From Deltaproteobacteria bacterium (lineage in GTDB: Bacteria; Desulfobacterota; Binatia; HRBIN30; JACQVA1): a stretch of DNA of 64,000 nucleotides. The stretch spans positions 310,001 through 374,000 of the forward strand of contig JACOST010000031.1 in assembly GCA_016178705.1 (NCBI GenBank), in the 5' to 3' direction. Under the pieces are notes generated by a model. The model saw only the letters and a program-made list of their open reading frames with translations, had not been told where the DNA came from and made no database searches. Every line of letters starts with the position of its first letter. Positions within the stretch are counted from its first letter, which is position 1. Both the position numbers and the translations under genes were made by a program. Positions 16,323 to 24,503 of this stretch are shown here, piece after piece.

Positions 16323-17587
16323 GAGTCAGCACGGCTGCGGTGTCGCTGTTCCTGATTTGTGCGGTGGTGGCGGGCGCGGAACCGCGCACCGACTTTGCGG
16401 CCGGCCTGGCGGCTCTGTCGCAGCGTGACTTCGGAGCCGCTGAGCAATACTTTCGCGCTGTGGTCACGACCGATCCCAGTGCCCACGAAGCGCACAACAA
16501 CCTCGCCGTCGCCTGCGCCGGACTCGGGCGCGACGACGAGGCGGCTGAGGAACTCCAGGCGGCAGTGCGATTGCGTCCCGACTACGAGCGCGCGCGCCGC
16601 AACTTGGCGGCGGTATATGTGCGACTGGCGGCGAAGCAGTTGCTGGCCGCGGCGGAACACACCGAGGGAACTCGGCGGCAAGCCCTCGCCGCCAACGCGC
16701 GGGATCTGTTGGCGGCAGGCGCGATCGCTGGCGCCAGCGATCTGGTTGCACGCGCTGACGGGCTGGCTGCATTCGTGCCCACTGCCACGGCGACTCCCGC
16801 GGACCCGACGGCAGTGCCCACGCTCACACCGATGATCTCACCGACGACGATCCGACCGAGCGCGACCACGACGCCGACGGAGACACCAACCTCACCGGCT
16901 ACGGTGACTCACGCGCCGCTGAACCCCACAACGGCGACGCCGGTAGTGGGCATCTCCGTACCGATAGTGATCGAACCCATCGGCGCGTACGCACTGGTGG
17001 TCGACCCCACCATGCGTCTCGCCACATTGTATCGGCGCGATACCAACAGCCTCGTCCTGGTCGGCAGCTGGCCAATCACGGTGCGGGGGCGAGTCGGCGT
17101 GGCTCCAATGCTTGCGATCACCCGTCGCAGCGAATGGAGCGTCCGACTTGCGGACATGCAAACGCAGCGCAGCACGGAGTGGACGATTGAATCCGCCAGC
17201 AAGGCAACCAAGGATTCCGATGCGGTGCATCTCGCAACCACCGACTTCCACGCCGCCACCGGCGGCTTGGTACCGGGCCGCGACGTCGTGCTCGTCCTGC
17301 TCGACAATGCGATCCCGTCACTCAACGTGGCGATGGGGACGACTCTGCGCGAACAAGTCGAGAGCTGGATCGATCGTCAACGTCCGAAGACTGCGGCCGG
17401 CGGCCGGGCGCAGATTGTGGTAACGGCGGTTGGCGATGTCGCAGCGACGGAGTTCGAGTGGGCGAGCGAACCCGTCGGACCACGCAAACGAACGCACTTA
17501 GTGTGGCGACGCCAGGTGGACGGAACGTGGGAAGCAGCAGCGGGAGACTCTAGTCGGCGAGATCCGCCAGCTCGACCGCTCGAATAA
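16319..17587 (+). CDS. Secreted TPR protein with Thr/Pro linker
   Basis: A 422-residue protein starting at the ATG that overlaps the upstream stop. A signal peptide (about 1-20) is followed by two or three tetratricopeptide-like repeats (about 22-105), including AHNNLAVACAGLGRDDEAAE. A Thr/Pro-rich linker (about 153-205) leads to a beta-rich C-terminal domain of about 200 residues with no recognised family. Such proteins usually scaffold envelope complexes. Coupling with the preceding membrane protein suggests a shared pathway. The last 38 nt overlap the convergent gene that ends at 17550. Confidence 0.65.
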   Translation: MRVSTAAVSLFLICAVVAGAEPRTDFAAGLAALSQRDFGAAEQYFRAVVTTDPSAHEAHNNLAVACAGLGRDDEAAEELQAAVRLRPDYERARRNLAAVYVRLAAKQLLAAAEHTEGTRRQALAANARDLLAAGAIAGASDLVARADGLAAFVPTATATPADPTAVPTLTPMISPTTIRPSATTTPTETPTSPATVTHAPLNPTTATPVVGISVPIVIEPIGAYALVVDPTMRLATLYRRDTNSLVLVGSWPITVRGRVGVAPMLAITRRSEWSVRLADMQTQRSTEWTIESASKATKDSDAVHLATTDFHAATGGLVPGRDVVLVLLDNAIPSLNVAMGTTLREQVESWIDRQRPKTAAGGRAQIVVTAVGDVAATEFEWASEPVGPRKRTHLVWRRQVDGTWEAAAGDSSRRDPPARPLE

Positions 17588-18053
17588 ACAGCGCCGCACC
17601 CCACAATGCGCCGCCCTGGTCGCGCAAGCCGACGCCGGCCAACTCGAGCACGGGGGTCGGCCGCGCGGCGGCGTGGACGCGGCGGCTGGCGACTAGCGAG
17701 TTGGCCGCGAGATCTTGCAAGAGCGCGGCGGCCTCCGCTTCTCCATTGTCGAACAGCGCGTGCAACATCTGCGACTGCCGGTCGGGGTGGATTCCGAGCA
17801 CGCTGCGTGCCCCATCGCTCATTGCAGCGCACTGCCCGTTGGCGGCGGTCACGATCCAGCCGGCGGCATAGTCGGGGCGATCCAACAAGGCGCGCAGCAC
17901 CGGTCCGCCGGCAAGCGGGAGCAGACTCGAGGCGGCCGCGCGCAAGTTGGCGCTGATGTGTGCGGCGCGGTAGAGGCGTACCCGCTCGCGTACGGCGAGC
18001 GCGGCCGCTGCACCCGCCAGCAGCGAGAGGATCACCAGGGCCCACGTTGTCAT
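17550..18053 (-). CDS. Membrane-anchored small protein, possibly PAS-like
   Basis: A 167-residue protein with one N-terminal transmembrane helix (about residues 4-21) and a cytoplasmic Ala/Leu-rich domain. The segment AGWIVTAANGQCAAMSDGA resembles the start of a PAS fold, but no kinase or other output follows. It overlaps the stop of the upstream gene at 18050-18053 by 4 nt, so the two are co-translated. The pair sits between an uncharacterised membrane/TPR pair and the dGTPase gene. A truncated or accessory sensor is possible but unproven. Confidence 0.5.
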   Translation of the reverse strand: MTTWALVILSLLAGAAAALAVRERVRLYRAAHISANLRAAASSLLPLAGGPVLRALLDRPDYAAGWIVTAANGQCAAMSDGARSVLGIHPDRQSQMLHALFDNGEAEAAALLQDLAANSLVASRRVHAAARPTPVLELAGVGLRDQGGALWGAALFIRAVELADLAD

Positions 18054-18553
18054 AGTCGGCGCGCCAACACGGACTCAGCAACGGTGTCGCTGATGGCAAG
18101 GCACTGTTCGCGCACCAGCGGTAGCCACGGCACCGCCGTCTGGCTGGAATCTCTTCCGATCGCGAGTAAGCAGCGCGTTGCGACCAGACGCGCCTTGACC
18201 GCGGCGCTCAACGGGCCGGCGACGCTGCCGATGGCTTCCCGAAGCCGTTCCGCATCGGTCGTCTCCCGCAGAGCGCGCACGATGCTGCGCCGCGCCGCGA
18301 CCGGGTCGAAGTGGGCGAGCAGATCGAGCCGGAGCACGCGCAGCCCGGGCCAGCGTTGCGGCAAGGCGTGCGTGCGGCCGCTGCGGCGCCCGCGCGCGTC
18401 AACGAGGAGAGCCGGACGGGGCAGGGCGGCTCGCTCATCCGCCAGGGTTGCGTGCGCGATGCGCCGATAGTCGCAATCGCGTTCGAGCAAAACCGCCAGC
18501 GTCTCGGCAACGCTGTCGCTGTCGCACAGGCCGTAGACGGGTGCGGCGAGCAT
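18050..18553 (-). CDS. Uncharacterised soluble protein, degenerate receiver-like
   Basis: A 167-residue protein from the ATG of MLAAPVYGLCDSDS; the frame is open 30 codons further up but reads into low-quality sequence. The first 90 residues alternate strand and helix (PALLVDARGRRS, then GLRVLRLDLL), as in a receiver-like Rossmann fold, but the acidic pocket and Lys of true receivers are not evident. The rest is helical. Its stop overlaps the start of the membrane-anchored partner at 18053. It is divergent from the dGTPase gene, with starts 80 bp apart. Confidence 0.5.
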   Translation of the reverse strand: MLAAPVYGLCDSDSVAETLAVLLERDCDYRRIAHATLADERAALPRPALLVDARGRRSGRTHALPQRWPGLRVLRLDLLAHFDPVAARRSIVRALRETTDAERLREAIGSVAGPLSAAVKARLVATRCLLAIGRDSSQTAVPWLPLVREQCLAISDTVAESVLARRL

Positions 18554-18633
18554 GGACCTTCTTTGACATCGCCGATTGCCGGACGCAAGCGCGCGTTGGC
18601 GTGTGCGGGCATGGGGTGTATAAGCCGGCGACC

Positions 18634-19785
18634 ATGACGGCATCGGACGTTGTAGCCGACCCCGAGGCGCACCTCGCCCCGTACGCGATGCGCAGCCGCG
18701 ATAGCCGCGGCCGCCAATATCCCGAACCTGAGCATCCGTTTCGGCAGGTCTTTCAGCGCGACCGCGATCGCATCATTCATTCCGTCGCGTTCCGGCGCCT
18801 CGAGTACAAGACCCAAGTGTTCGTCAACCACGAGGGTGACTACTATCGCACACGTCTGACGCACACGATGGAGACGGCGCAGATCGCGCGCACCATCGCG
18901 CGCGTGCTGAGTCTGAATGAGGAACTGGCTGAGGCCGCCGCGCTGGCGCACGATCTCGGTCACACGCCCTTTGGGCACGCCGGCGAGCGAGTGCTCGATG
19001 AACTGATGCAACCGTACGGCGGCTTCGAGCACAACGCACAAAGCCTGCGCATCGTCGACTGGCTCGAGGAGCGCTATCCGACGTTCCGCGGACTGAATCT
19101 CTCGTGGGAGTTGCGCGAAGGCATCGTGAAGCACTCGCCTCCATACGATCGGCCGCTGGCGCGCGACTTCACTCTGGGCACCGCGCCATGTTTGGAGATC
19201 CAGATCGTCGACTACGCCGATGAGATCGCCTACAACAGCCACGACATCGACGATGGATTGCAGTCGGGGCTGCTCGATTCCGAAGAGATAGAAGCGGTGG
19301 CGCTGTGGCGCGAAGCCATCAGCGAAGTGCGCGCGCGTTACCCGCAGGCCGATGAGCATGTGGTGCGCTACCAAGCGATCCGCCGGATGATTGATCGCTG
19401 CGTAACTGACCTCATTGAGGCGTCGCGGCAGCGCATTGATGTGCATGGCATTAACAGTGTCGAGCACGTGCGCCAGCATGGCCGGCCGCTGGTCGGGTTG
19501 TCGGAGGCGATGGAAGCGCGCCGGCTGGAGCTGAAGGCGTTCCTCATGCAGAAGCTGTATCGTCACCATCGCGTGGTGCGGATGATGATCAAAGTGCAGC
19601 GCGTCCTTGCCGATCTCTTCAACGCCTACATGAAGGCACCCGAGCAACTGCCGCCGCACATCCTGCGTCGCAGCACGCAGGGCGAAGCGATCGCACGGGT
19701 GGTCGCGGACTACATAGCCGGGATGACAGATCGCTTCGCCCTCGACGAGCACCGCAAGCTGTTCGATCCGCAGGAGCGCGTGTAG
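18634..19785 (+). CDS. dgt: dGTP triphosphohydrolase (dGTPase-like HD protein)
   Basis: Predicted cytosolic enzyme hydrolysing dGTP, or dNTPs generally, to deoxynucleoside and tripolyphosphate. Length is 383 residues from ATG 18634, as in the shorter dGTPase-like group. Metal-binding HD residues are visible: His77 in RLTHTME, His106-Asp107 in AHDLGHTPFGH and Asp193 in IVDYADEIAYNSHD. The N-terminal FRRLEYKTQVF and C-terminal helical region with HHRVVRMM also fit the family. Such enzymes set dNTP pools and in some cases limit phages. It lies immediately before the transposon insertion; only the last 40 bp separate it from the target duplication. Confidence 0.93.
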   Translation: MTASDVVADPEAHLAPYAMRSRDSRGRQYPEPEHPFRQVFQRDRDRIIHSVAFRRLEYKTQVFVNHEGDYYRTRLTHTMETAQIARTIARVLSLNEELAEAAALAHDLGHTPFGHAGERVLDELMQPYGGFEHNAQSLRIVDWLEERYPTFRGLNLSWELREGIVKHSPPYDRPLARDFTLGTAPCLEIQIVDYADEIAYNSHDIDDGLQSGLLDSEEIEAVALWREAISEVRARYPQADEHVVRYQAIRRMIDRCVTDLIEASRQRIDVHGINSVEHVRQHGRPLVGLSEAMEARRLELKAFLMQKLYRHHRVVRMMIKVQRVLADLFNAYMKAPEQLPPHILRRSTQGEAIARVVADYIAGMTDRFALDEHRKLFDPQERV

Positions 19786-19826
19786 TCGGGCCAGATCTCG
19801 AATGTCCGATAAGGTACGTTATGGAA

Positions 19827-19834
19827 CCTCGTGG
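19827..19834 (+). repeat. Target-site duplication, left copy (CCTCGTGG)
   Basis: The octamer CCTCGTGG directly abuts the left inverted end of the IS1595-type element and is repeated exactly at 21973-21980. Eight bases is the duplication length known for IS1595-family elements. Confidence 0.9.
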
Positions 19835-19859
19835 GGCGATTTTGTTGCAATCGACACCC
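19835..19859 (+). repeat. Left terminal inverted repeat
   Basis: 25 bp starting GGCGATTTTGTTG and ending GACACCC. It matches the reverse complement of 21948-21972 at 22 positions; the three mismatches are in the inner half. Confidence 0.88.
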
Positions 19860-19982
19860 GGTCGGTGTACCCTCCATAAATGCTGACGATTTGGATTTCT
19901 GCCCCTTCATGGCGGGTGCGCGATGATTCGCGGGCGGCTGCCGTTCGGTTCCATGCGTGGCTTGCCACGTTTGGGGGGTCTG

Positions 19983-20813
19983 ATGGAGCGAGTTGACGGA
20001 TTCCCGGTCTTTTACCTCGGCGAAAGTATTGCGGGACTTTTTTTGCAGCTCTGGCCGGACCGGAAAATCTCTGAGGTGGTGGCGGCTGCGAATGCGGCAA
20101 AGTATGCACTGGAGTTCTTCCTAAGCGAACAGTTCGTGAGGATGAAGCTCAGCAAGGATTCTGGCCGCGAACTGCTCGCTGCGGTCAATGTCATCTTGGA
20201 ACAGGCCAAGGAACCGGACCTGCTTTTTTCGGAAGCCCATGTCATGAGCTTCGGTGTGGCAGTGAACAATTTCCGGTCTGTGCTTTCCGTGGAGTTCCCT
20301 CGACTGAACGTGTTTTTCGTATCCAGCCGTCGTGCTTGGGATACAGATATTTTCCTGGATGAAGCCGAGAATATCCTCTCGGACAGGGCGCGCGCGACGC
20401 TGACCGCTACGTCACTTCGTGACGTTCGAGAAGCGGGTCGTTGCCTTCTATTTGGATTGCCGACGGCAGCGGGGTTTCACATTTTCAGAATGTTGGAGAC
20501 CTTCGTTCTGGAGTATTTTCCCGTCATTGATGTGTCGATTCCCGAAGAAAAGAAGCGCAGTCTCGGAAACTATCTCAACATTATATCTGAGCATGGCGCG
20601 GATAAGGACCTCGTTGCGGATCTTCGGACAGCGAAAGACGGACATCGAAACAGACTGATGCACCCGGAGAAGGTATTGAGCCAACCGGAGGCAGAGAATC
20701 TCATGGGTCTGGCCGAACAACTCGCGGACCGTATCGCAGCCGATATTACTCGATTGGAATTCGAGAAGCGGGCGCGCCTCAAAGAAACACAGACCAAGCC
20801 AGACAACGGCTAG
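19983..20813 (+). CDS. Transposon passenger gene, HEPN-like protein
   Basis: A 276-residue protein from ATG 19983, preferred because GGGGGG lies 7 nt upstream; ATG 19923 would add 20 residues with a poorer site. It appears soluble and mainly helical. Near the C-terminus KDGHRNRLMHPEK contains R-x4-H (Arg222, His227), the motif of HEPN ribonucleases and toxins, within a long helical context. The N-terminal 200 residues match no family I recognise. It is inside the IS1595-type ends, and its stop overlaps the convergent 47-codon gene by 3 nt. A defence, toxin or regulatory cargo is plausible; enzymatic activity is not shown. Confidence 0.65.
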   Translation: MERVDGFPVFYLGESIAGLFLQLWPDRKISEVVAAANAAKYALEFFLSEQFVRMKLSKDSGRELLAAVNVILEQAKEPDLLFSEAHVMSFGVAVNNFRSVLSVEFPRLNVFFVSSRRAWDTDIFLDEAENILSDRARATLTATSLRDVREAGRCLLFGLPTAAGFHIFRMLETFVLEYFPVIDVSIPEEKKRSLGNYLNIISEHGADKDLVADLRTAKDGHRNRLMHPEKVLSQPEAENLMGLAEQLADRIAADITRLEFEKRARLKETQTKPDNG

Positions 20814-20953
20814 GATGGTCGAATGGCCTTTGCCAGCGCCTTATCAAACTTCTTTAGGTCCGCGTTTCGAAGCGACTCGCGCAGCGCGTCGTCGCTGGCG
20901 CGCTGCTTTGCCGTGATCGGCTTTGCGTCTGGGCGCTTTCGGATTCTCGGCAT
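20810..20953 (-). CDS. 47-residue basic protein between cargo and transposase
   Basis: An intact small frame starting MPRIRKRPDAKPITAKQR and ending KAIRPS. It is rich in Lys and Arg, with a helical second half (LRNADLKKFDKALAKA). It starts 33 bp after the transposase stop on the same strand. A decayed homologous copy at 23066-23190 preserves much of the sequence at DNA level beside a different gene, which suggests it belongs to this transposon family. A DNA-binding or transposition accessory role is possible. Confidence 0.55.
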   Translation of the reverse strand: MPRIRKRPDAKPITAKQRASDDALRESLRNADLKKFDKALAKAIRPS

Positions 20954-20985
20954 GGTGGAACTTTAGCATGTCCACCGACTTCGGG

Positions 20986-21921
20986 CTATTGGCTGCACGT
21001 CGCAATCAGGTCGGCGAACACGTCCGGGTTGTTTCGGTTGTTGAAGCGATAGGAGAACTCGTTGAGGTACAACGGCAGGTAGTCCTTGCTGACGTGGTGG
21101 AAGCTCCCCATGATGCCGCGCTTGAGCAAGGACCAGAACGATTCGATGTTGTTGGTGTGGACGATGCCGCGCACGTATTCTTGCTGGCCGTGGTTCACGG
21201 TCTGGTGCGGCATGTCTTGGCGCACGTAGTTGTAAGCGTGGTTTTCGTCGGTGACGACCAACTCCACCTTCTCGCTCACCACGTCGTCAACGAAGCTGGC
21301 GAGAGTAGGCGCGTCGGTGTCGCCAATGACTCGGCAGACTACGTTTCCCTTGCGGGCAATCGCCCCGATCACGCCGACCTTCTTGTAGCCAATCGCTCTG
21401 CCGTATGGCCGTGGTCCGGCCGCTTGCCGAACCGCGCCGCTCTTCTTGTTCTTGTGGCGGTTCCGGTCCTTGCCACCGATGTAGGTCTCGTCGACTTCGA
21501 CCACGCCGTTGAGCCGGAACACGTCGCCCTGCATGGCCGCACGCCAGCGGTGGCACATGTACCAGCAGGTCCGCCAGTCGGTGCCGGAATCTTCACCAAA
21601 GATCACGCGGCGGACCTGCAACGAACTCAGACCCTTCTTGGCGGTCAACATCAGGTAGCCGACCTTGAACCACAGATTGAGCGGCACCTTGGTGTCCTGA
21701 AAGATGGTGCGGGTGATGACCGAGAAACGGTAGCCGCTGCGGCCACCACAATCGGTGTTCTTGCACGCCCAATGGAACGGTCTGGCCTTCAGGGCGTAGA
21801 CCTTTTCCTTGGCGTTGCAGCGCGGGCAGCGCACGCCGTCCGGCCACCGCTTCAAGGCCAGGTATTGCTTACACGCTTCGTCGGTCGGGAACTGCCTGTC
21901 GAACGCATCGAGCTTTTCCAT
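20986..21921 (-). CDS. IS1595-family (ISXO2-like) DDE transposase
   Basis: 311 residues, full length for the family. An N-terminal zinc ribbon CPRCNAKEKVYALKARPFHW continues through C..CGGRSG (about residues 34-60). The DDE/N-type catalytic region includes VEVDETYIGGKDRNRHKNKK (Asp near 144) and LVVTDENHAYNYV. The segment GIVHTNNIESFWSLLKRGIMGS contains the asparagine used as third acidic-position residue in this family. The reading frame is uninterrupted and lies 27 bp inside the right inverted end, so the element may be active. Confidence 0.93.
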   Translation of the reverse strand: MEKLDAFDRQFPTDEACKQYLALKRWPDGVRCPRCNAKEKVYALKARPFHWACKNTDCGGRSGYRFSVITRTIFQDTKVPLNLWFKVGYLMLTAKKGLSSLQVRRVIFGEDSGTDWRTCWYMCHRWRAAMQGDVFRLNGVVEVDETYIGGKDRNRHKNKKSGAVRQAAGPRPYGRAIGYKKVGVIGAIARKGNVVCRVIGDTDAPTLASFVDDVVSEKVELVVTDENHAYNYVRQDMPHQTVNHGQQEYVRGIVHTNNIESFWSLLKRGIMGSFHHVSKDYLPLYLNEFSYRFNNRNNPDVFADLIATCSQ

Positions 21922-21947
21922 GTCTGAAGTCTAGCAAAAAGGTGCAT

Positions 21948-21972
21948 GGGTGTCAATACCAACAAAATCGCC
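21948..21972 (-). repeat. Right terminal inverted repeat
   Basis: Reads GGCGATTTTGTTG from the outside on the minus strand and ends GACACCC inward. It is the partner of 19835-19859. Confidence 0.88.
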
Positions 21973-21980
21973 CCTCGTGG
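21973..21980 (+). repeat. Target-site duplication, right copy (CCTCGTGG)
   Basis: Exact copy of 19827-19834 directly after the right inverted end. Confidence 0.9.
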
Positions 21981-22209
21981 GCACCTATATCCAACTGGAC
22001 ACCAGCCCAGAACAGTCCAATGATTCCAACGCATGGCCCTTTCTCTAGCGAAGACTTCCTTCGCGAATATTGCCCTCCGAACACGACTGAAGCTGACGCC
22101 GAACCAGCATTGGTACCCTTCTCCGCCGAGGGAGCGCGATGAACGCGACCGAGCTGGGCGAGATACCCGGCGGCTTGCATGGCTGGCGCGGACGTAAGGA
22201 GGCAACTCC

Positions 22210-23048
22210 GTGTTCGTTGCCTACTTCGACGAGAGTGGGACGCATGATGCGAAATCAGGTGTGTTCACGCTCGCGTGCTACGTATCGAGTGCGGCACGCT
22301 GGGAGAAATTCACTGCGGACTGGAACGCTGCGCTTCGCGCTGAAGGCATCACCGAGTTTCACATGGCCGATTTTGAAAACCGCGTAAAGCAGTTCGCGGG
22401 ATGGGATGACACGAAGGCAGATCGGCTGATCGCGCGGCTGGCGCAGATCATCAATTTCCGGGTGGCACTTGGTATCAGCCTGTCGGTGTTCGTGGAGGAC
22501 TACTGCAACCTCATGGTCCCTGATGACGCTCCGCGAAATGGGACTTTCGGAAGCCCTATGTTCTCTGTTTGGAGGGCTGTTTGGAATCGATTTTCCTCAA
22601 TCGCAACACCCTAACCCTCGCGCCGGGCGAGAAAATCGTTTGCATCTGTGATCGCAACGCGGAAATCCAGGCACGGGCAATCCGTAACTATGATCGGCTT
22701 GTCCACACTCGTAGTTGGGGCGTCCACTTTGGAAATCTTTTGTTCGACACGAACGATGAATGCGTTCCCACTCAGGCTGCAGACATTCTCGCGTACGAGT
22801 GCTACCGAGCGATTCGGGAACAGGTGTTTAAGCGCGGGAGTGGATACGCTGAGCGCTCGCTGTTGTCTGGAGTTCTCTACTCAACAAGCCGCGTGCACAT
22901 TCACTACCATCGCGCGCACACGCTCCGCGAACTGCTCAGGTTGAAGTACGCGGGTTTGAAGATGGAAGAAGCGCGCACAGGGACAAGTCCTCGCTATCGG
23001 AGTGCATCGACCATGAAGTCGAATCACTGCGAGTTACCGGTGCCTTGA
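22210..23048 (+). pseudogene. Frameshifted DUF3800 gene
   Basis: The frame opens at GTG 22210 with ribosome site AAGGAGG 7 nt upstream and reads VAYFDESGTHD, the DUF3800 N-terminal acidic motif. It stays in frame to about residue 120 and ends at 22614. Homology continues in another frame from about 22570 to 23048 (LTLAPGEKIVCICDRN, then QAADILAYECYRA, the C-terminal family motif). One indel near 22550-22600 therefore splits an otherwise complete gene. DUF3800 proteins have an RNase H-like fold and are frequent in mobile and defence regions. A decayed copy of the neighbouring transposon's small gene follows directly. Confidence 0.75.
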
Positions 23049-23065
23049 TGCCTCTCGCAACGTCC

Positions 23066-23190
23066 TATCGAACGTCTTTTGGTCGACCTTGCAAAAACCT
23101 TCGCGTAGCGCGTCGTCGCCGGGGGCTGCCTTAGGGTGATCGGCTTTGGCTGCTATCTGGTTCTCGGCATCGTGGAACTTTAGTGTGTCC
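23066..23190 (-). repeat. Decayed copy of the IS1595-type small-ORF region
   Basis: The minus strand (CTAAAGTTCCACGATGCCGA onward) aligns over about 120 bp with the start region and body of the 47-residue gene at 20810-20953, including AAAGCCGATCAC and GCGACGACGCGCT. The copy has a stop at codon 6 and small indels, so it is non-coding. No transposase remains next to it; the TPR-gene stop lies just beyond. Confidence 0.7.
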
Positions 23191-23192
23191 CC

Positions 23193-23858
23193 TTACGGAT
23201 TGGCGGGCAGCTTGCCCTCGATCAGCTCGCGGCTCGCCACCTCCGGGAAGTCCTTGCGAATGCGCTCGTACAGCTCGTGCGCCTTGTCGCCCTGTCCCGT
23301 CGTTTGTAGACAGCGTGCTTGACTCAGCAGCGCCTGCGCTGCGTAAGGGCCGTCGATCGCAGCCGCAGCGGCATACTTCGCGATCGCTTGGTCGCACTGG
23401 TTCTTTTCCTCCAGCGCATAGCCGTCGCCGAGCACGGCTTGCTGGACCAAATACGGCGGCAAGCTACGGTCGTCGCCGAGTTCGTGGAGGCTAGTGAGTG
23501 CGCTATCGGCATTGTCACGCCGCAACTCTACACTGGCCGCGAGCAACTTGGCGAAAGCGCCGGCCGGCGCAGAACTCCACCGTCGCGCTACGTCGCTCAA
23601 TTGATTGGCGCCCCCTGCCCCTTTGGCGTCACGGTATGCGATCATCGCCCGCCCCAGGTCGGCGTTGGCTTCGCGGTTTGTGGTCCGGTGCTGACTGATC
23701 GCAGCCGAAATGCCGATGAGCAGCACCAGCGCCGCACCGCCTATGATGATGACGGTGCGTTGGTTGGCGCGCGCCCAGGTGAGGGCGTACCCGGTCAGAG
23801 TGAGAAATTCATCGGGACGCTTGAGGTCCTTGCGTCGAAGACGAGCCGTGTGTGCCAT
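23193..23858 (-). CDS. Single-pass membrane protein with TPR domain, YfgM-like
   Basis: A 221-residue protein. A cytoplasmic basic N-terminus (to about residue 33) is followed by one transmembrane helix (about 36-54) and a periplasmic tetratricopeptide-type domain. The repeats are visible in ALTSLHELGDDRSLPP and AYAAQALLSQARCLQTTGQG-like segments. The architecture resembles YfgM, an ancillary factor of the SecYEG translocon, but the partner BamB is not nearby. The protein ends next to the decayed small-ORF copy, so its last codons might have been altered by the insertion event. Confidence 0.65.
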   Translation of the reverse strand: MAHTARLRRKDLKRPDEFLTLTGYALTWARANQRTVIIIGGAALVLLIGISAAISQHRTTNREANADLGRAMIAYRDAKGAGGANQLSDVARRWSSAPAGAFAKLLAASVELRRDNADSALTSLHELGDDRSLPPYLVQQAVLGDGYALEEKNQCDQAIAKYAAAAAIDGPYAAQALLSQARCLQTTGQGDKAHELYERIRKDFPEVASRELIEGKLPANP

Positions 23859-23918
23859 GGTGTCGAGGGGAATACCGGAAGCGGAGGGACGAGTCGAGGC
23901 CGGCGGGCGCCCGGCGCG

Positions 23919-24434
23919 TTACATCTTGTACTTGAAGTCGTCGGGCGTCATCTTTTCGAGAATCTCGCCCCACTTGTCACGCGCGACGTTGGACAGATTG
24001 GTGTCGGCGGATTCGTCCATCTGCTGCACCACGCTTGAGGTTTCGAGCACGTGCTTGGCGACGTAGATCGGACTTTTGGTGCGCAGCGCGAGCGAAATCG
24101 CATCGCTCGGACGCGAGTCGATTTGGCGGCTGCCACCATCGACCAACAGATGAATCACCGCGAAGTAGGTGTTGTCCTTGAGATCAGTGATTTCGACTCG
24201 TTCGACGCTGCCGCCCAACTCGCCGATGACCGTGCGCAGCAGATCGTGCGTCATCGGCCGCGCCATCTTGATCCCTTCCAGCTCAGTGGCCATGGCCGTG
24301 GCTTCGAGCAGGCCGATCCAGATTGGAAGATTCAATTTGTTGTCGGGGTCCTTGAGGATGACGATCGGTGTTTTCGTAACCGGGTCGAGGGTCAGTCCGC
24401 CGACACTCATCAGCACTGCTTCGTCGCGCGCCAT
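23919..24434 (-). CDS. Bifunctional nuclease family protein (DUF151)
   Basis: 171 residues from the ATG of MARDEAVLMSVGG. An upstream TTG at 24488 is less likely. The conserved core includes PIWIGLLEATAMATELEG and GGSRQIDSRPSDAISLALR, both diagnostic of DUF151. Characterised members cleave DNA and RNA or act in stress signalling; the exact role in bacteria is uncertain. A short C-terminal tail follows the core. It lies in a same-strand run with the TPR membrane protein and the VWA/MoxR pair, without overlaps. Confidence 0.85.
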   Translation of the reverse strand: MARDEAVLMSVGGLTLDPVTKTPIVILKDPDNKLNLPIWIGLLEATAMATELEGIKMARPMTHDLLRTVIGELGGSVERVEITDLKDNTYFAVIHLLVDGGSRQIDSRPSDAISLALRTKSPIYVAKHVLETSSVVQQMDESADTNLSNVARDKWGEILEKMTPDDFKYKM

Positions 24435-24503
24435 GCACCTGCCCTCACCGATGTGGGCATTCTGCCCAGAAAGATTCGGTGAGGTCAATCCCTTTTTCCG
24501 CGA

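Larger units (their letters stand above)
19835..21972. mobile_element. IS1595-family element with HEPN-like passenger gene
   Basis: A 2138-bp unit with imperfect 25-bp inverted ends: 19835-19859 starts GGCGATTTTGTTG and 21948-21972 is its reverse complement at 22 of 25 positions, the outer 13 being identical. Perfect 8-bp duplications CCTCGTGG flank it. Inside are a passenger gene (19983-20813, plus), a 47-codon gene (20810-20953, minus) and an ISXO2-like transposase (20986-21921, minus). Intact ends, intact transposase and perfect duplications indicate a recent insertion. The cargo has visibly lower GC than the chromosome around it. Confidence 0.9.

Noticed and set aside
18208-19752. 514-codon frame opposite the dGTPase gene
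   Set aside because: The dGTPase frame carries full HD motifs; the antisense reading has none.
20923-21927. 334-codon plus-strand frame over the transposase
   Set aside because: Antisense to the transposase with all family motifs; Val/His-rich and without known domain.
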